Shown here piece by piece: positions 23,360 through 35,261 of a stretch of 64,000 bases of DNA. The notes below the pieces were generated by a model, which was not told where the DNA came from, ran no database searches, and saw nothing but the letters and a program-made list of their open reading frames with translations. The number at the start of each line of letters is the position of its first letter. Positions within the stretch are counted from its first letter, which is position 1. Source of the DNA: Bemisia tabaci (lineage: Eukaryota > Arthropoda > Insecta > Hemiptera > Aleyrodidae); contig NC_092799.1 in the NCBI RefSeq assembly GCF_918797505.1, positions 25,172,382 through 25,236,381 of the forward strand, written 5' to 3'. Made by a program: the position numbers and the translations under genes.

Positions 23360-24258
23360 CTTGACGGTTGGGTTCCCTCAAAATGGCGCGCTCAACAGTT
23401 ACGTTTCATTTGAACCCTAAAACACCGCTTTTTGCAGTGTGGTTCCCTTGAAACAATTTGCTCAACAGTTTTCTTACCTTGGAAGGGAATTTTTTATCGT
23501 TTTAAGCGCTCAGCCGATAGAAAGCACACATTGATTTCAACCTACCTATAATGGAATTCTAGTACACTAATGGCCATTTTATCAAATGGCGTAACGGCTC
23601 ATTCAGATCTCACCGGATAGGGACCTCACATATTTAGAATAGATTAATCTGCGATACCATTATTTAATGCTTCTGGACTACGGACGACGATGATCTTTTG
23701 TCAGTAATTTATTGGTTAAATGGTGGAGGTGGTTTTCTCAAAATTGATCTTTGAAATTTTCATTGAGGCGAGTTCTTTTCTCATCGGTGAACTTGAAAAT
23801 GCGCCTGCGTAGAAAATGTTACGCTAATACATATCATCAAAGCAAAAATTAATACGTCTCGTATCAGCTGAGTTCTTTTTAGATTTTTTCATAATCTCCG
23901 GGGCGCAATCAATAAATAAAAACTGACAGCTGAGCGCTTCTCTATTACGAACTTATCAGAACTTTCCCGCTTGTTTTACCCTGCAAAAAAAGAGACCTCC
24001 CAAGGTTTCCCCATTTTTTCGCATGGGTTTCCCCATTATTTTCATCCTCACATGGGTTTCCTTATTTCACGGAACTGGCCCGGTCCTGGTCCCGTGGTCT
24101 GGAAGTTTCTGCACCCCTGCGAGCACAAATACTACACTCATGAATGTCGGTAAATAGGGACAGGCGAGAAGCTAAGATTTTCCTTCATTTTTGTGTGATA
24201 CCATTCTACCATCTGGTAGAAATCAGTCCACACTGATCAGCCAAGTTATGCTTAAATA
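23360..24258. other. No gene recognised
   Basis: Unassigned AT-rich DNA. A local repetition of CATGGGTTTCC/CCCATTTTTTCG occurs near 24000-24065. No conserved frame. Confidence 0.35.
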
Positions 24259-24405
24259 GACGCTATTAGTGGCGACGTCATCATAGGGATTCTCCATTAT
24301 ATCAAATTGGATCCAAACAATAACATTGGCATAACCTCTTTCAATGTTACCAATGCGAAAAAATCGATATATATCGCTTTTCTGTAACGTGGCACTAATA
24401 GCGTC
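24259..24405. mobile_element. Mariner-type MITE (147 bp)
   Basis: Inverted ends GACGCTATTAGTGGC / GCCACTAATAGCGTC-like (right reads GGCACTAATAGCGTC), flanked by TA on both sides (24257-24258, 24406-24407), the Tc1/mariner target duplication. Confidence 0.65.
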
Positions 24406-24691
24406 TATAATGAATCACCCACAGGGTGTGCTACTAATCTATCAGCGCTACCTATTAGTGCACAATTTGATGGGGGCATGGCTATACTCCGAAAAATGCA
24501 GCATGTAATGGTGTCCACCGAGAGAGTCCATAAAACCTATCATTGCCTCAATAGACAGCCGCTGAGCCTTCAAGAAAATGGAATGTCTTCGTTATGGGTA
24601 AAAGAGTAGATACGGTTCAACTTAAGTAATGGTAGAAAAGCTTCTGCCAGTTGCTTGGGCTTCAGGAGACTTGCCAGTTCCTTGTAACTAC

Positions 24692-24949
24692 CTCGACAGC
24701 GTAAGTCCGCAATCATGTATCTCGTTTGCAGTGTCTGAAAATCTCAGTCTTTATGTTGTTTTTTAAAAGGAGAACAAATTGACATCGTTTCTTGAAGCTT
24801 TCGCGGAATTTTCTTCGCACAGAGAAGAAAAATCACGGCAATTTTACAGAATTGCCGTTGAGTAGTTTTCCGTTTAAAAAATAAAGTATGACAGGGGATC
24901 TGCGACATCACAAACCAAGGTATGTGATTGCTGACTTACACCTTCGACC
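24692..24949. mobile_element. TIR MITE family F, copy 2
   Basis: Starts CTCGACAGCGTAAGTCCGC and contains the family core AATAAAGTATGACAGG and TCTGCGACATCACAAACC. The right end CTTACACCTTCGACC complements the left. Confidence 0.7.
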
Positions 24950-25177
24950 TATAACTTGCTACAGCTGACATCAGCTGGACTTCTAAAATTAAATGCACGA
25001 CTCGCCTTTAATGATTCCATGGTGCTGGGGCAAGAACACTGCTGCTCTAGGGGGCTTTTTTTCATCCACTGAATGCGATGGATCAGGATCTAGGTGTTGC
25101 AAAGTGGTTAGACTGAAGTTAGGATTGCATATAACTGCTCTCGAACTGCCTAGTGAGAAGGATCCAAGCATTCCACT

Positions 25178-25457
25178 CAGGGTGTCTACTAAAACAGGCT
25201 GGCAAAAAATCAGTACTTTTTCAGTACATTCCCAAAAAATTCAGTACCTCCCTCAACCGAAAAATTCAGTACTTTTTCAGTACCTCCATTTAACAAAGTT
25301 TGAAAAATTTAAGAAATTTGAATTTCTCACTGAAGTTGCGGCAAAAATGACAAGAAATGGAAAAATTCTGGACCTTCTTACGAAATATCTGCATTTTTTC
25401 AGTACTTCCGGACCATCCTTTAAAAATCAGTACTATTTCCGGACTTGTAGACACCTG
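25178..25457. mobile_element. hAT-like element, family G, copy 2 (about 280 bp)
   Basis: Ends CAGGGTGTCTAC / GTAGACACCTG. Dense CAGTACTTTTTCAGTAC repeats lie inside both ends, as in 2938-3706. TCCACT flanks both sides closely, compatible with an eroded 8-bp duplication. Confidence 0.6.
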
Positions 25458-26256
25458 GTCCACTGGAATGCGCCAGTGGACCGGGATAAAGAAGTGAGGC
25501 TTTTCACCGCATTCAATTGTCATCCTTAGAGGTTTAGATGAAAAAACAGCCCTTAGGAAACAGATACCTTTCACCAGGTTTCCAAGTTTAAGGACGTGAT
25601 GAACCATGCTTCAGTGCTACCATGATTTCCTTACGACCCTTCAAAAGAGAACAAGCAAGTCTCCCTGCTGATATCCAAGGTTACCCTAATTGCATTTCAG
25701 GTTCATGTGGTCCAAAAAGGCCAAAGCTGGAATTCTTTCTAGCATCAGAGAATCTTGAAATTCATGCAAAAAATACGAACAAGAAAAGAGCCTCGTGAAC
25801 AATGATCGTGTGAAAATTGATAGAACATACCAAATGTAGGATCTGAACAGAAGGGCAGTGATGAAGTTATTTACTCCACAGAGTTGAAAACCGAAACAGG
25901 AACTGAACAAAGCGAATCAGAACTGCTACGATTACTTTGAATCTGTACGGAATTCGTTGGTTATAGCGAGAAGGCTCCCTAATAAACGTGGAATTTCCAC
26001 GAAGTTTAGCGAAGCGAAAACCTAAGACGGGAATTCAACTCGGCTAAATCGAACACGCGCGATCACTGAAATCCGGAAAAGACAGGATCGGCTCCAGGTA
26101 TAAATCGGGAAACGAACTCGCGGTGGAAATTACCTGCGAAAAGAGATGGAAGAGGAAACTTAAAAACTTTTAAAATAGAATAAAATCGATGATCCTTTGG
26201 CTTGGCACTAATGAATGAACGAGGTGCGACCGGTGAGGGGATAACCTGAATGGAAA

Positions 26257-26587
26257 CAAGGTAGATTTACACAGGTATGGACAGAACTAAACAACTGGCC
26301 TCTGATTGGCTCTCCAGCGGCCCCTTAACGTCAGCCATTTTGGATGTTTTGATTATTTTGATTTATTATGTTCGGTTTATCGTTTGTCAAAATTTTGTGG
26401 GATTTTTTGCACAATTTTGGTTATGCGATATTAATTTTAGCGTTCAAACGCACAAACGTTTGAATGTTAATTTGATTGTAATTTAATTAAAAAACGGGCC
26501 CCTTAACCTACGTCACGAGGTCATGTGACACGTACTGAGGCTCATGGGAAATTTTCAACTTTTCCATACCTGTGTAAATCTACCTTG
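26257..26587. mobile_element. TIR element with perfect 9-bp target duplication (331 bp)
   Basis: Ends CAAGGTAGATTTACACAGGT / ACCTGTGTAAATCTACCTTG, inverted for at least 25 bp. Identical flanks GAATGGAAA at 26248-26256 and 26588-26596. A 9-bp duplication points to a Mutator-like (MULE) origin. The inside contains paired GGCCCCTTAACGTCAG / GGGCCCCTTAACCTACGTC motifs. Confidence 0.85.
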
Positions 26588-26659
26588 GAATGGAAACTGA
26601 AATTGAAAATGAAATAGTTTTGATGATTTGATGAATAGTCCAATTTTTACAACTTATTT

Positions 26660-27056
26660 TTCCAATTATTCCTCTATTCGAACAGAAGGAATCTTAACCG
26701 CAAATTCTGAACCAGACGCTTTGATTGGTCCAGAGCGGTTCATTCCAATTATTCCGAGTTGAACCAAAACAAGCGGGAATTTCAAATAATTCCGGATATC
26801 CTGTCTACCAAATCGTTTCCGTTTCCGGTAAACAATGTTGTCAGTTTTACGAGCATTTGATAAGTAAAACTGACAACACTGTTTGCCGGAAACGGAAACT
26901 ATTAGGTAGACAGGATATCCGGAATTATTTGAAATTCCCGCTTATTTTGGTTCAACTCGAAATAAATGGAATGAACCGCTCTAGACCAATCATAGCGTCT
27001 GGTTCAGAATTCGCGGTTAAGATTCCTTCTGTTCGAAAAGAGGAATAATTGGGAAA
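26660..27056. mobile_element. Fold-back element (about 397 bp) with tiny loop
   Basis: Arms of about 190 bp: TCCAATTATTCCTCT...GGAATCTTAACCGC on the left and GCGGTTAAGATTCC...GAGGAATAATTGGGA on the right. The stem tip is ATGTTGTCAGTTTTAC / GTAAAACTGACAAC. No open space for coding; it would form one long hairpin. Confidence 0.8.
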
Positions 27057-27589
27057 ATGAAGCAATCGGACCAAACGGAGAGTTCCAAGGAAGTGGCCAT
27101 CTCAGTACGTCAATGAAGAACAGGAGTATTTGCCTACGTCATAGAAAAAATAGCGCGCTGTTTGAATTGAAACTTGGCAAGCCTTATGATTTTAGTTCGC
27201 TCAGCTGTCAGTTGTAAAGAAAAAGATGTACCTAAATGAAGTCATGCGATACATCGTTTGTATCATTCTGTTTCCTGGATCGGCTCAAGCTATTAGCGTA
27301 TCCCCGCTGTTGGTAGGACTATCAACTGGTTGTCTATGGAGCGCCATTGAGGACCAAACTAGCTGAAACGCACTTCATAGGAACAGACTTACCGCTCAAT
27401 CATATGAACCTCCTCCTCGTCATTTGCAAAGAGAAAAAATGTCAATACTTGGACTGTAGATCTAGCTAATGAGATGAGGCATGCATATACACGCTAATCA
27501 TACCTGTTTTTAATGTAAAATTAAGTGCTCTGAGCACAAGAAGTCAATTAACTTGATGAAGTTCAGAAAAAAGAGACTAGGGGTCGGAT

Positions 27590-27720
27590 TTTTGAAACTT
27601 TAGCTGGCTATGTCGCACGATAAGACAAGACATAGCCCTACCTGCGTCGTGTAATGCATCGATTTTCGATTCTTGTCGTGCCGACATAAATTTCAACAAT
27701 CGGACTGTAGGTGCATTAAA
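27590..27720. repeat. Diverged relative of the 62.7-kb MITE
   Basis: Shares GGCTATGTC...GACATAGCC and ends TTTCAACAATCGGACTG, with the same symbolic layout as 62735-63032 but shorter. Confidence 0.4.
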
Positions 27721-27732
27721 ACATACCTATTA

Positions 27733-27987
27733 ATGGCCATAGGGTAAATCCACAAATCTCCATTGCAGTGTTTCAAAATTTCACCTCCTATTTTACTTCA
27801 TCGAAGAGAAACAGGCAAATTTTATGTAAGTAGCTAAAATCTAAACAGAATGCTCTGATAACAAGAGAAAAAATTCAAAGCAGTTTTCCAGAAATTACGC
27901 TGACTAGTTTCCCAAAGCAAAATAAAGTATCACAGGAAGTCTGTAACGTTGCAAATAGACATACATGATTTCTCACTTTGGTCATCA
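27733..27987. mobile_element. TIR MITE family F, diverged copy 3
   Basis: Contains CTCCATTGCAGTGTTTCAAAA, an AATAAAGTATCACAGG core and GTCTGTAACGTTGCAAAT. The right end CACTTTGGTCATCA roughly complements the left. Confidence 0.6.
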
Positions 27988-29656
27988 ATACAATGAGCTA
28001 AAAATTAAGTTTCTTTGGACAGAATACTGTCGGAACTAACTGTAAGTGTAAAAATTTGTATTGCATGTAAATAGGTACCTAACTAATTTATCATCGGAAA
28101 TTTAATAAGGACAATGTAGGAAATTTCGATGGGGGCAGTGTTCCAAAGTGTCTAGTTTTGAAGAGGGTTTTTGTATCTTTCCTCTCTCTCTCCCTCCCCT
28201 TCTCTCTCTCCCTCTCTCTTTCTTCGTTTTTGCTTAAATTTTCTTGAGATTGAAAAATATGTAAAAATAAAAAATAAAATTTTGAAGTTCTTAAATTTGA
28301 AAACTTTTGGGTTTTCAATCAGTAAAGGAAAATAAGACAAGAAGTTTCCTGCATCAGAAACGATGATAAGTAGTTTTTTAGTTCCACCTTTAACAATGGG
28401 TATTTTACTGTATATCTCTACTTCAGTATTTTTTTGTTATTTTTTTAATTTTGTTAATTATTATTACTGATATTTATTTATTCAATTTTTTTAAATAAAA
28501 AATTAATAATTGCCTTAAAGGCAACAATAGTGAGTACTTTTGAGCAGCTTTGATATAATCTGCAGACATTTTTTGAGATGACATAAGCTTCTGGATTATA
28601 TTAGTCTATGGAAATACCTATAATGATAAAGTCAATAGCCTGATAATATTAGCTTATTTAAAAGAAATAGGGCTTGCATACTTTTTCCTGAATACCTACA
28701 GGGTAAAAGTGAGACTGAATTTATTAAGTTATGGGTACACAAGATATTTATATGCACATAAAGATGAAAATAAACAAATTTATTAGTAAACAAAAAATAC
28801 AACTTAAAATTATTATGTGCAATGAAACACAATGATCATCAAGTCTCACATTTTTCTTCACAGTCACATCAAATATCCAATCCAAAAAAACTTTGGTTTC
28901 AGCAAACTAACCAAAAGTTCGTTCTATTCTCAATACTAGGGTACAACTTTTTCATTGAAAGTGTTATTCTAGCCACCTCCCTTCAAGATTTGTAAATTTT
29001 TTGCGAGTCACTTTTGGCTTCTCTCAGTGAGGACTGATGTCTGACTAATTCAAAGACTGACTCCTGTTAGATACTAGGAACTACACACATTTTTTTTATG
29101 AAGAGGCATCTGCAAAAATACTTGTAAATTTCACTTTCCTACCAGTTTTTCTTTATTAAAAGAGCAAAGTAAGAGCAATTAAATTTTCTATTTCAAAACT
29201 GCAAGTTCACAATGGAAAATTAGACAAAAATGACATCATATTTTTTTGAAAAAAAGTACCTACTTGAATTAACAAGAAGAATTCACTCCCTGACGATTGT
29301 ACACGAGAGTGCATATAACTGCCTCCTAAATATTTCTCTTATTTTTATTCTTTCACTCCTTATTTTGTATATTATTATTTTATCCTCCTTTTAAAGGTCT
29401 CTCTCATAAATGGGTGAGTACAGATGAAACTTATCTTTAGTGAATGAACTGATGTCGATTTCATTGATGGACAAAATGGCTTAGTAATCAGCAGAATATT
29501 TGTCAATGCTCAACTGCTCAAAATAAATTCAGCTCAACCGTAAAAAGTATCCAGTCAGTGATTATTTCATACTGCAACGTGCATTTTTTTTTTGTCCTGA
29601 TAGCCTGGGCTCTAATTTAATGAACAACCTACTGAGCACCGAAAAGAATTTGCTAC
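27988..29656. other. 3' flank of DNAJC4; no further gene recognised
   Basis: AT-rich. Contains a CT-rich stretch (28180-28220) and the presumptive 3' UTR of the DNAJC4-like gene, whose minus-strand AATAAA candidates fall at about 29152-29157 and 28778. Confidence 0.4.
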
Positions 29657-32600
29657 TCACTGCTTCAAACCCAAAATCTTATTCAACTCTCCGTCTGCTT
29701 TGTTTTCAGTATCTTGATTGCTTGAATCACTAGACTCTTCTTGTTTTATCGTCTCATCTGCAGGAAACATTTGTCTGATTATATGCCTGTTTCCATGTTT
29801 CCTAGCAGTCAAGTCCAATGTATTTAACATTGCATTGTACTCATCAGTTTGGCGCTGAGAATTCTCACGAATGGCTATGTTTGCAAATCTGAAACAAAAT
29901 AAACATTGTTTGGAGGATGAGTAATTTTTGCAAGGATAGAAAAAATTCCTTCCCTAAGCGATTTCTTAGTTAGACTGAAAATATGACATTTTTTACTAAA
30001 TTATTATTGGTTGAATGCAAGCTCCATTCACTGCTTTAAGGGAAAATATGGCACTTTTCAGTGAAAGGACAAAAGTGGTTAACTCCCTCTTTGAGTAGAA
30101 TTCTGAATCCTTACAATTTTATTTACTCAAAAATATATAGTTTGTTGACTGATGGCATTTCCTGCTAAAAAGACAATGGCAGTTTGCAGCTTGCACCCTT
30201 TTCACAGAGATTGCGTATTCCAAACCTTTGTGATGTTATCTATCTGAAAAAATACAATGTGCGCATGGTGTCAGATAAAGTAAGAGAAAAAACTTTTAAC
30301 ATAAAAAAATTAACTATAATAGAGAAGAAAAAGAGGAATGAATTGAAAATTGATGTTGAAATTGCTCATTAAGTGATACATTCAACCTTTATTCTAATTT
30401 ACACAAAACCAAACTTTTCCTGTGCTATTTTTAAAAATATTATAATATTAAAAGGCCTTACTTGACTATGAAGTATTGCATAAATCCTGCCATAACACTG
30501 AGAACAACCAGAAGTATCAAAAGCTCGCCATTATTTCTTTTCTTGATCCCACGCACACCATAGTAGTATTTGTGATGGTTCTCTGCGTTTTCTCTGGCTC
30601 TTCTCAAGGCCTCACTACACAAAACAGAAGAATATTAAGAGAACTTGATGAGACACTCTCATCACCTAGCATTATAGGGTTTTTCATAAAATATGTAACG
30701 TTCTGGAGGGGGAGGGTGCAGGGAGCATTGCGCCGTTTTGTTTTTACGGGTCAAATGATAGGGCCTAACATCAAAAAAGTGTTACGGGAGGAAGGGCGAA
30801 TGGGGGGGGGGGGGGGTCGAAAAATCCAGACTTTAACGTTACATATTTTACGAGCAGGCACTAAGCTTTGGTGAAAACAGATTTTAAAAATTAGAGGGCA
30901 ACCAAGGGTTAATATGGTAGCTGCTCTAGAAACAACTAGGATGCTTGGACATTTCATTTTCTTTTTACTTTTGACAAGATTGTTTCATCTTTTGTATTCA
31001 GGACCAAATTATACAGGAATCAAATCAATCATGCATCATTCATTATTTTAAAGGTGGAAAGGGACATTCATGAGCCTTAAGTGGTCTGCAGCCATCATTC
31101 TTTAAAAAACATACATCAGAAATTTTTATGACATGTATTGTAAGTGTTATAGAAATTTTACCAGTGACATGTTTCTATTCCCTGTTAGTTAATGGAAGGA
31201 TACATGGAATAGAGGTACCTAGAAGTCCATAGGGGTGTTCAAACGAATTCTTGCCGGAACTCTTTCGATATCATCTCTTGTTGAAACTGGCGGCAGTGCC
31301 AACAGTGGCGATGATATCGACAACAGCCGGCCTTATCGCATTTTTGAGAGCTCGCGCTCAATGCATTGTTGCCCCTTGTATCGGTTTATCAGATTGCCTG
31401 GCGCGGCGGCGCATGAAATAGATGTACAAATGGCAACAGCTTATTTTCGCCAGCTCCGAAAACTCTGATCGCTATTGACAAGAGCGCTCTTGTCGTAACT
31501 TCTTCTTAACGGAACTGTTTCGGTAGCTTACCAACAACCGATAGAACAGCCCTAGAAGTCCAACATAATGGACCACAAGACTTACCAAGACCTTAACACC
31601 TTAGCCAAACTTTAACCTTGAAAACAATTTGCTCTACAGAAATTACTAAAATCAATTCTTAAGTGAGATATCGACGTTTTTAGTTTACCTACATTGGTCA
31701 CAGGAATTTTAAAAACTATAGTCTACTTTAATCAAACTGCACACTAAAACGGTGTTGGCAGACTTAAGCAATGCTTTTCCTCCACTTTTTGATGTTCAAA
31801 GTGTTAACAACGTACAACAGCTGAGTGCTGAGCCAAAGCAGCTAAGATGTGGTGCTGTTGCACCAAGATTGATGTAACTTTATTTTCATACCGCAATGAA
31901 TGTTACGGAAACATTTAGCGTGCAATCTGACCTACAAAGACTTTAGTTTTTTCATAAGTGGGAGGTTTGAATCTTCCCATCAAAAACTGTTAAATATCTT
32001 ACTTAGTTGCTTTCTACGTAAAATTTTGACAAGAGCACATGTGTCAAAATGCTTAAATTTGTATCTTGTATAATGGTCGACTCATTTTTTCGTGGGTTCT
32101 ACATTCTTATAACACTGACAGAAATAGTTAATTAGCAGATACATGAATGAAAAAAAACAGCGAACTTACCGAATCATAAAGTCTTCGGCTGGATTTCCTG
32201 TGAAAGGATACGGACGTCCCCTGTACACGGTATAATATTCTGGGGGACGACCAGAGAATGATGGTCCCGCACCATGTCCAAAAGGACCACCATCTGGAAA
32301 CGGACCTCCAAATCCTGATGGACCTCTTTGATGACTGCTTGACAGTTTCATATCATAGTCTGCCCGAGATTGCACCTGACTCAGAACACTATATGCTTCA
32401 TTAATACGAACAAACTTGTTGTGATTCTCGGGGTCATTTTGATTCTTATCGGGGTGGTTCTGTGACATAAAAGTGTAAATAAGTTGATAAAGTTGCAGCA
32501 TACATACAAAAATCGGCGTGTCTACAGAAATCAGAAAATTCAGTCAGACAATTTTGGATTCTTCGGTGTTGCATCAATATGTTGTCACATACTTTTTCTA

Positions 32601-35261
32601 GAAAATCATAGACGATAATGGCATTTGGTGCTGAAATAAATTTGTACTAGGTCTTGTTGATTTCTCTAAAGTTCTCAAAGTTAATCTCTCTCATACCTAA
32701 AACTTTTCCTTTTTTTAGGAGCTAGTTCGAGGATGATATCGAGATTTTTTCCCCCTTGGAACTTAAAAGCTAAGAGGAGAAAAATGGGATATTTTACCAT
32801 GAATAAAAAAACAAAAATTGTGTTCCAGGCACACTCAATTTTCAACATTTTTCTAGGGGAGGACCTCCCAACTCCATTTGGCAAAGAGAGACCCCTTTGA
32901 TTTTCCATGCTCCATTCTTCCGTGTTTTATCCTCCTCTCCTGGATTATAGCTCATAGACCACCACTGTTCATTAAAATTAAAATAGCTTAGAAATTAACA
33001 AGTAAAAAAAAACTTAAAAGGCTATGAATATAAAAAAATTAGTAGTTTTCTACCTAAGCACAGCAGAAGCGGACCCAGCAGATTGGCAAAATGAGATTCC
33101 TCCATTTAAACTTGTGCTGAATAACCAATCCTTGTTGGGGCACCAAGCCCCTCCAAAAATTGCCTCATTTTCATACCTTTTAATGGAGCAGAAGCAATGT
33201 TACCAACCTGCTGGATCTACCACTGAAGCATAGTGAGTGGTACTTTTAAAGCAAAAGAAAAGAGGAAGTTAATGAGCATAAGGATTATCAATTTGAAACT
33301 TCTTTAAGATTCTAGTTCCTCTGACAATTTAGATGTACTTGGTCGGATGAGTCTGGGTAGAGGAAGCAATGAATATTTTGTTACCTCTTTTGACAATTTT
33401 ATGAATGCATCCCGAATCTCTTTAGTCGAGCTACTTTTCTCTATTTCTAACACTTCATAGTGATTTCTCTGATCCTTTTCAAACCTGAAAAAGAAATGAA
33501 CTCGGTTAATATGAAATTGCAGGGATATACAATCTTCATTTTTGAAGAGCTACTGGGCTGGAGTTAAAAAAGAAAAATATTACTGAAGGGCTGCCGCAAC
33601 GTGAGAAAAAGGGAGTCATTTTTATAAGAAGTTGAAATTTGAATACTTAAGTTCATATATTAGCATTTGATTTATGAATTTCCAAGTGGAAAAGCTCTAC
33701 ATTCTTATTGAAAAATTTCTCTGAGTATAAAGTCAACTCTTAAGCTCACCTTAAAGTATTACTTACTCTTTAATACAAATACATAAGATTGAACGAGTTT
33801 GTTGTTCTAACTAAATGTAGCTATTGGCTGGATTTTAAAGGGACAAGCCTGGAGAATGGGAGAAAGAGATGAAAATCAGGCCTGAAACTAAAGTACTGTA
33901 GGACTTTACTTAAGGCAGTGAATGATCTGCTGATGCTGCGTCAGAGAACTTGAAAAAAAGCAGAAACGGAGAAGAAGACTATGCAGTTGCCAAATCAATA
34001 GAATGGATACTTTTGTTTTTTTTATTCATTCTTGTTGTTAATTCTGCTCCAAAATTTTCTTTTAAGAATGGAATTTTTGGGGTATTTAGAAACCTATTTT
34101 CTTTAAGCATTCAACGACATTACATTCAACAGCATGTAGATAAGGAGAATGGCACTCATTGAGGGTTTTTTTTTTCATGAATACGCAAACAAAGCAAGCT
34201 CACAAATTTTCATGATGAATGTACATTGAGTTGTAATGTAAATGGGAGAGCTGGTGCCACTTTTAGGCATTTGTCAGGTCTTAAACTCTGAGACTCCTGT
34301 GTCACGCTGGATCACTTTTGCGATACATAATCGATTGTTTCCAACACAGAGGGACCCGCTCATCCAATGTAAACAAAAAGAGGATACGAATGACGCCATT
34401 ATGGATCAAAAATGTTTTAAAAAAGTGACCACAGCTCAGCACACACAGGGCTCAGACCTTCTAGACTAGACCATGGCACCAGCTCTCCCATTTACACTAT
34501 GACTCTGTGAACTTACTTACTGAGAATTTGCGGCTAGAAATACCGTGTGAAAATTGGGCAATGATGCACCATCAAAAAATTTCAACAAAGCTGAAAGTTG
34601 CCAGTTTGTGACAGTTGAAAAATTTAACGGTTATGGTAGCTGTTGAATTAAGTGCAATATTACTTCACTTTGCTGGAAGTTTTCTTGATATAAATCTAGG
34701 ATTTGTCTTATCACTTATTGGCAGTGGTCACATAAGTAAAGAACTACAACTATTCACTATATCCCAGAACTTTACGTACACGGTAGTGTCTGAATGGATC
34801 CTCTTGGTTACTTGTTGTCAGGAATTTGAATTTGACCACAACTCAACGGCGTAAGTCCGCAATCACATATCTCGTTTGCGGTGTCTGAAAATCTCTGTCT
34901 CTATGTTGTTTTTTTAAAGGAGAACAAATCGGCATCATTCCTTAGATTTTTTGCAGAATTTTCTTCCCACAGAGAAGAAAAATCACAGCAGTTTTAAAGA
35001 ATTGTTGTCGAGTAGTTTTCCATTTAAAAGATAAAGTATGACAGGGAGTCTGCGCCGTTATAAACCAAGTTATATGATTGTTGACTTCCATCGTCAAACT
35101 ATCTATTTGAGGTAGGTATTCCTTGATTATCTTATAATGGACCAAACCCTTTCTTACCTGCAGGCAGACAAATGGATAAGTCTTCTGTTCTTGTAAAAAA
35201 GAGATGCTTGCGACAGACATTTCAGAGTCAACGATGACTCTAGGTTTTTTAAACAATTCAT
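29657..35261 (-). CDS. DNAJC4: DnaJ homolog subfamily C member 4-like protein, 5 exons
   Basis: J-domain co-chaperone expected to stimulate an Hsp70 ATPase. Coding exons, in order on the minus strand: 35261-35158, 33484-33385, 32459-32170, 30614-30462, 29888-29657. All junctions are GT-AG and the frame is continuous for 879 nt (292 aa plus TGA). Residues 1-42 are basic and hydroxylated with few acids (MNCLKNLESSLTLKCLSQAS...), like a mitochondrial presequence. The J domain spans about 43-105, with helix II ending at KLSKE and the HPD motif at 70-72. The run SQVQSRADYDMKL matches the DNAJC4 signature after helix IV. A Gly/Pro-rich linker (about 112-150) and one membrane segment (about 196-215, LLILLVVLSVMAGFMQYFIV) follow. 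The tail is hydrophilic and acidic/Lys-rich. Human DNAJC4 is 241 aa as I recall, so this one is longer, mainly in the linker and tail. The start is the ATG that is in frame with the J domain through the strong donor at 35157. Introns hold several MITEs. DNAJC4 is better supported than other J proteins because of the single C-terminal membrane span. Compartment is inferred. Confidence 0.88.
30672..30862. repeat. G-rich dispersed repeat in DNAJC4 intron 3
   Basis: Contains AAAATATGTAACGTTCTGGA and, inverted, TTTAACGTTACATATTTTAC, with GGAGGGGGAGGG and a run of about 15 G at 30802-30816. The arrangement is common in insect repeats, but I cannot assign a class. Confidence 0.5.
31230..31554. mobile_element. 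hAT MITE (325 bp), in DNAJC4 intron 3
   Basis: Ends TAGGGGTGTTC / GAACAGCCCTA and identical 8-bp duplication GAAGTCCA (31222-31229, 31555-31562). The element is more GC-rich than its surroundings and contains GAGCGCTC-type palindromes. Confidence 0.85.
33064..33225. mobile_element. hAT MITE (162 bp), in DNAJC4 intron 2
   Basis: Ends CAGAAGCGGACCCAGCAG / CTGCTGGATCTACCACTG match at about 17 of 23 positions when inverted. Flanks AAGCACAG / AAGCATAG match at 7 of 8. An old copy. Confidence 0.65.
34236..34497. mobile_element. TA-flanked TIR MITE (262 bp), in DNAJC4 intron 1
   Basis: Ends TGTAAATGGGAGAGCTGGTG / CACCAGCTCTCCCATTTACA perfectly inverted, flanked by TA on both sides (34234-34235, 34498-34499), consistent with a Tc1/mariner-type duplication. 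Confidence 0.7.
34843..35096. mobile_element. TIR MITE family F, copy 4, in DNAJC4 intron 1
   Basis: Starts TCAACGGCGTAAGTCCGC and ends GACTTCCATCGTCA. The core has TAAAGTATGACAGGGAGTC. It lies 62 bp downstream of the DNAJC4 exon 1 donor on the minus strand. Confidence 0.7.

Noticed and set aside
24993..25529. 178-codon open frame on the plus strand
   Set aside because: It runs through the CAGTACTTTT-rich hAT-like element at 25178-25457 and matches no family; composition is repeat-derived.
30476..30874. 132-codon plus-strand frame
   Set aside because: Antisense to DNAJC4 exon 4 and a G-rich repeat; no independent support.
34942..35256. 104-codon minus-strand frame
   Set aside because: It overlaps DNAJC4 exon 1 in a different frame and continues into a MITE; the correct frame joins the J-domain exon.
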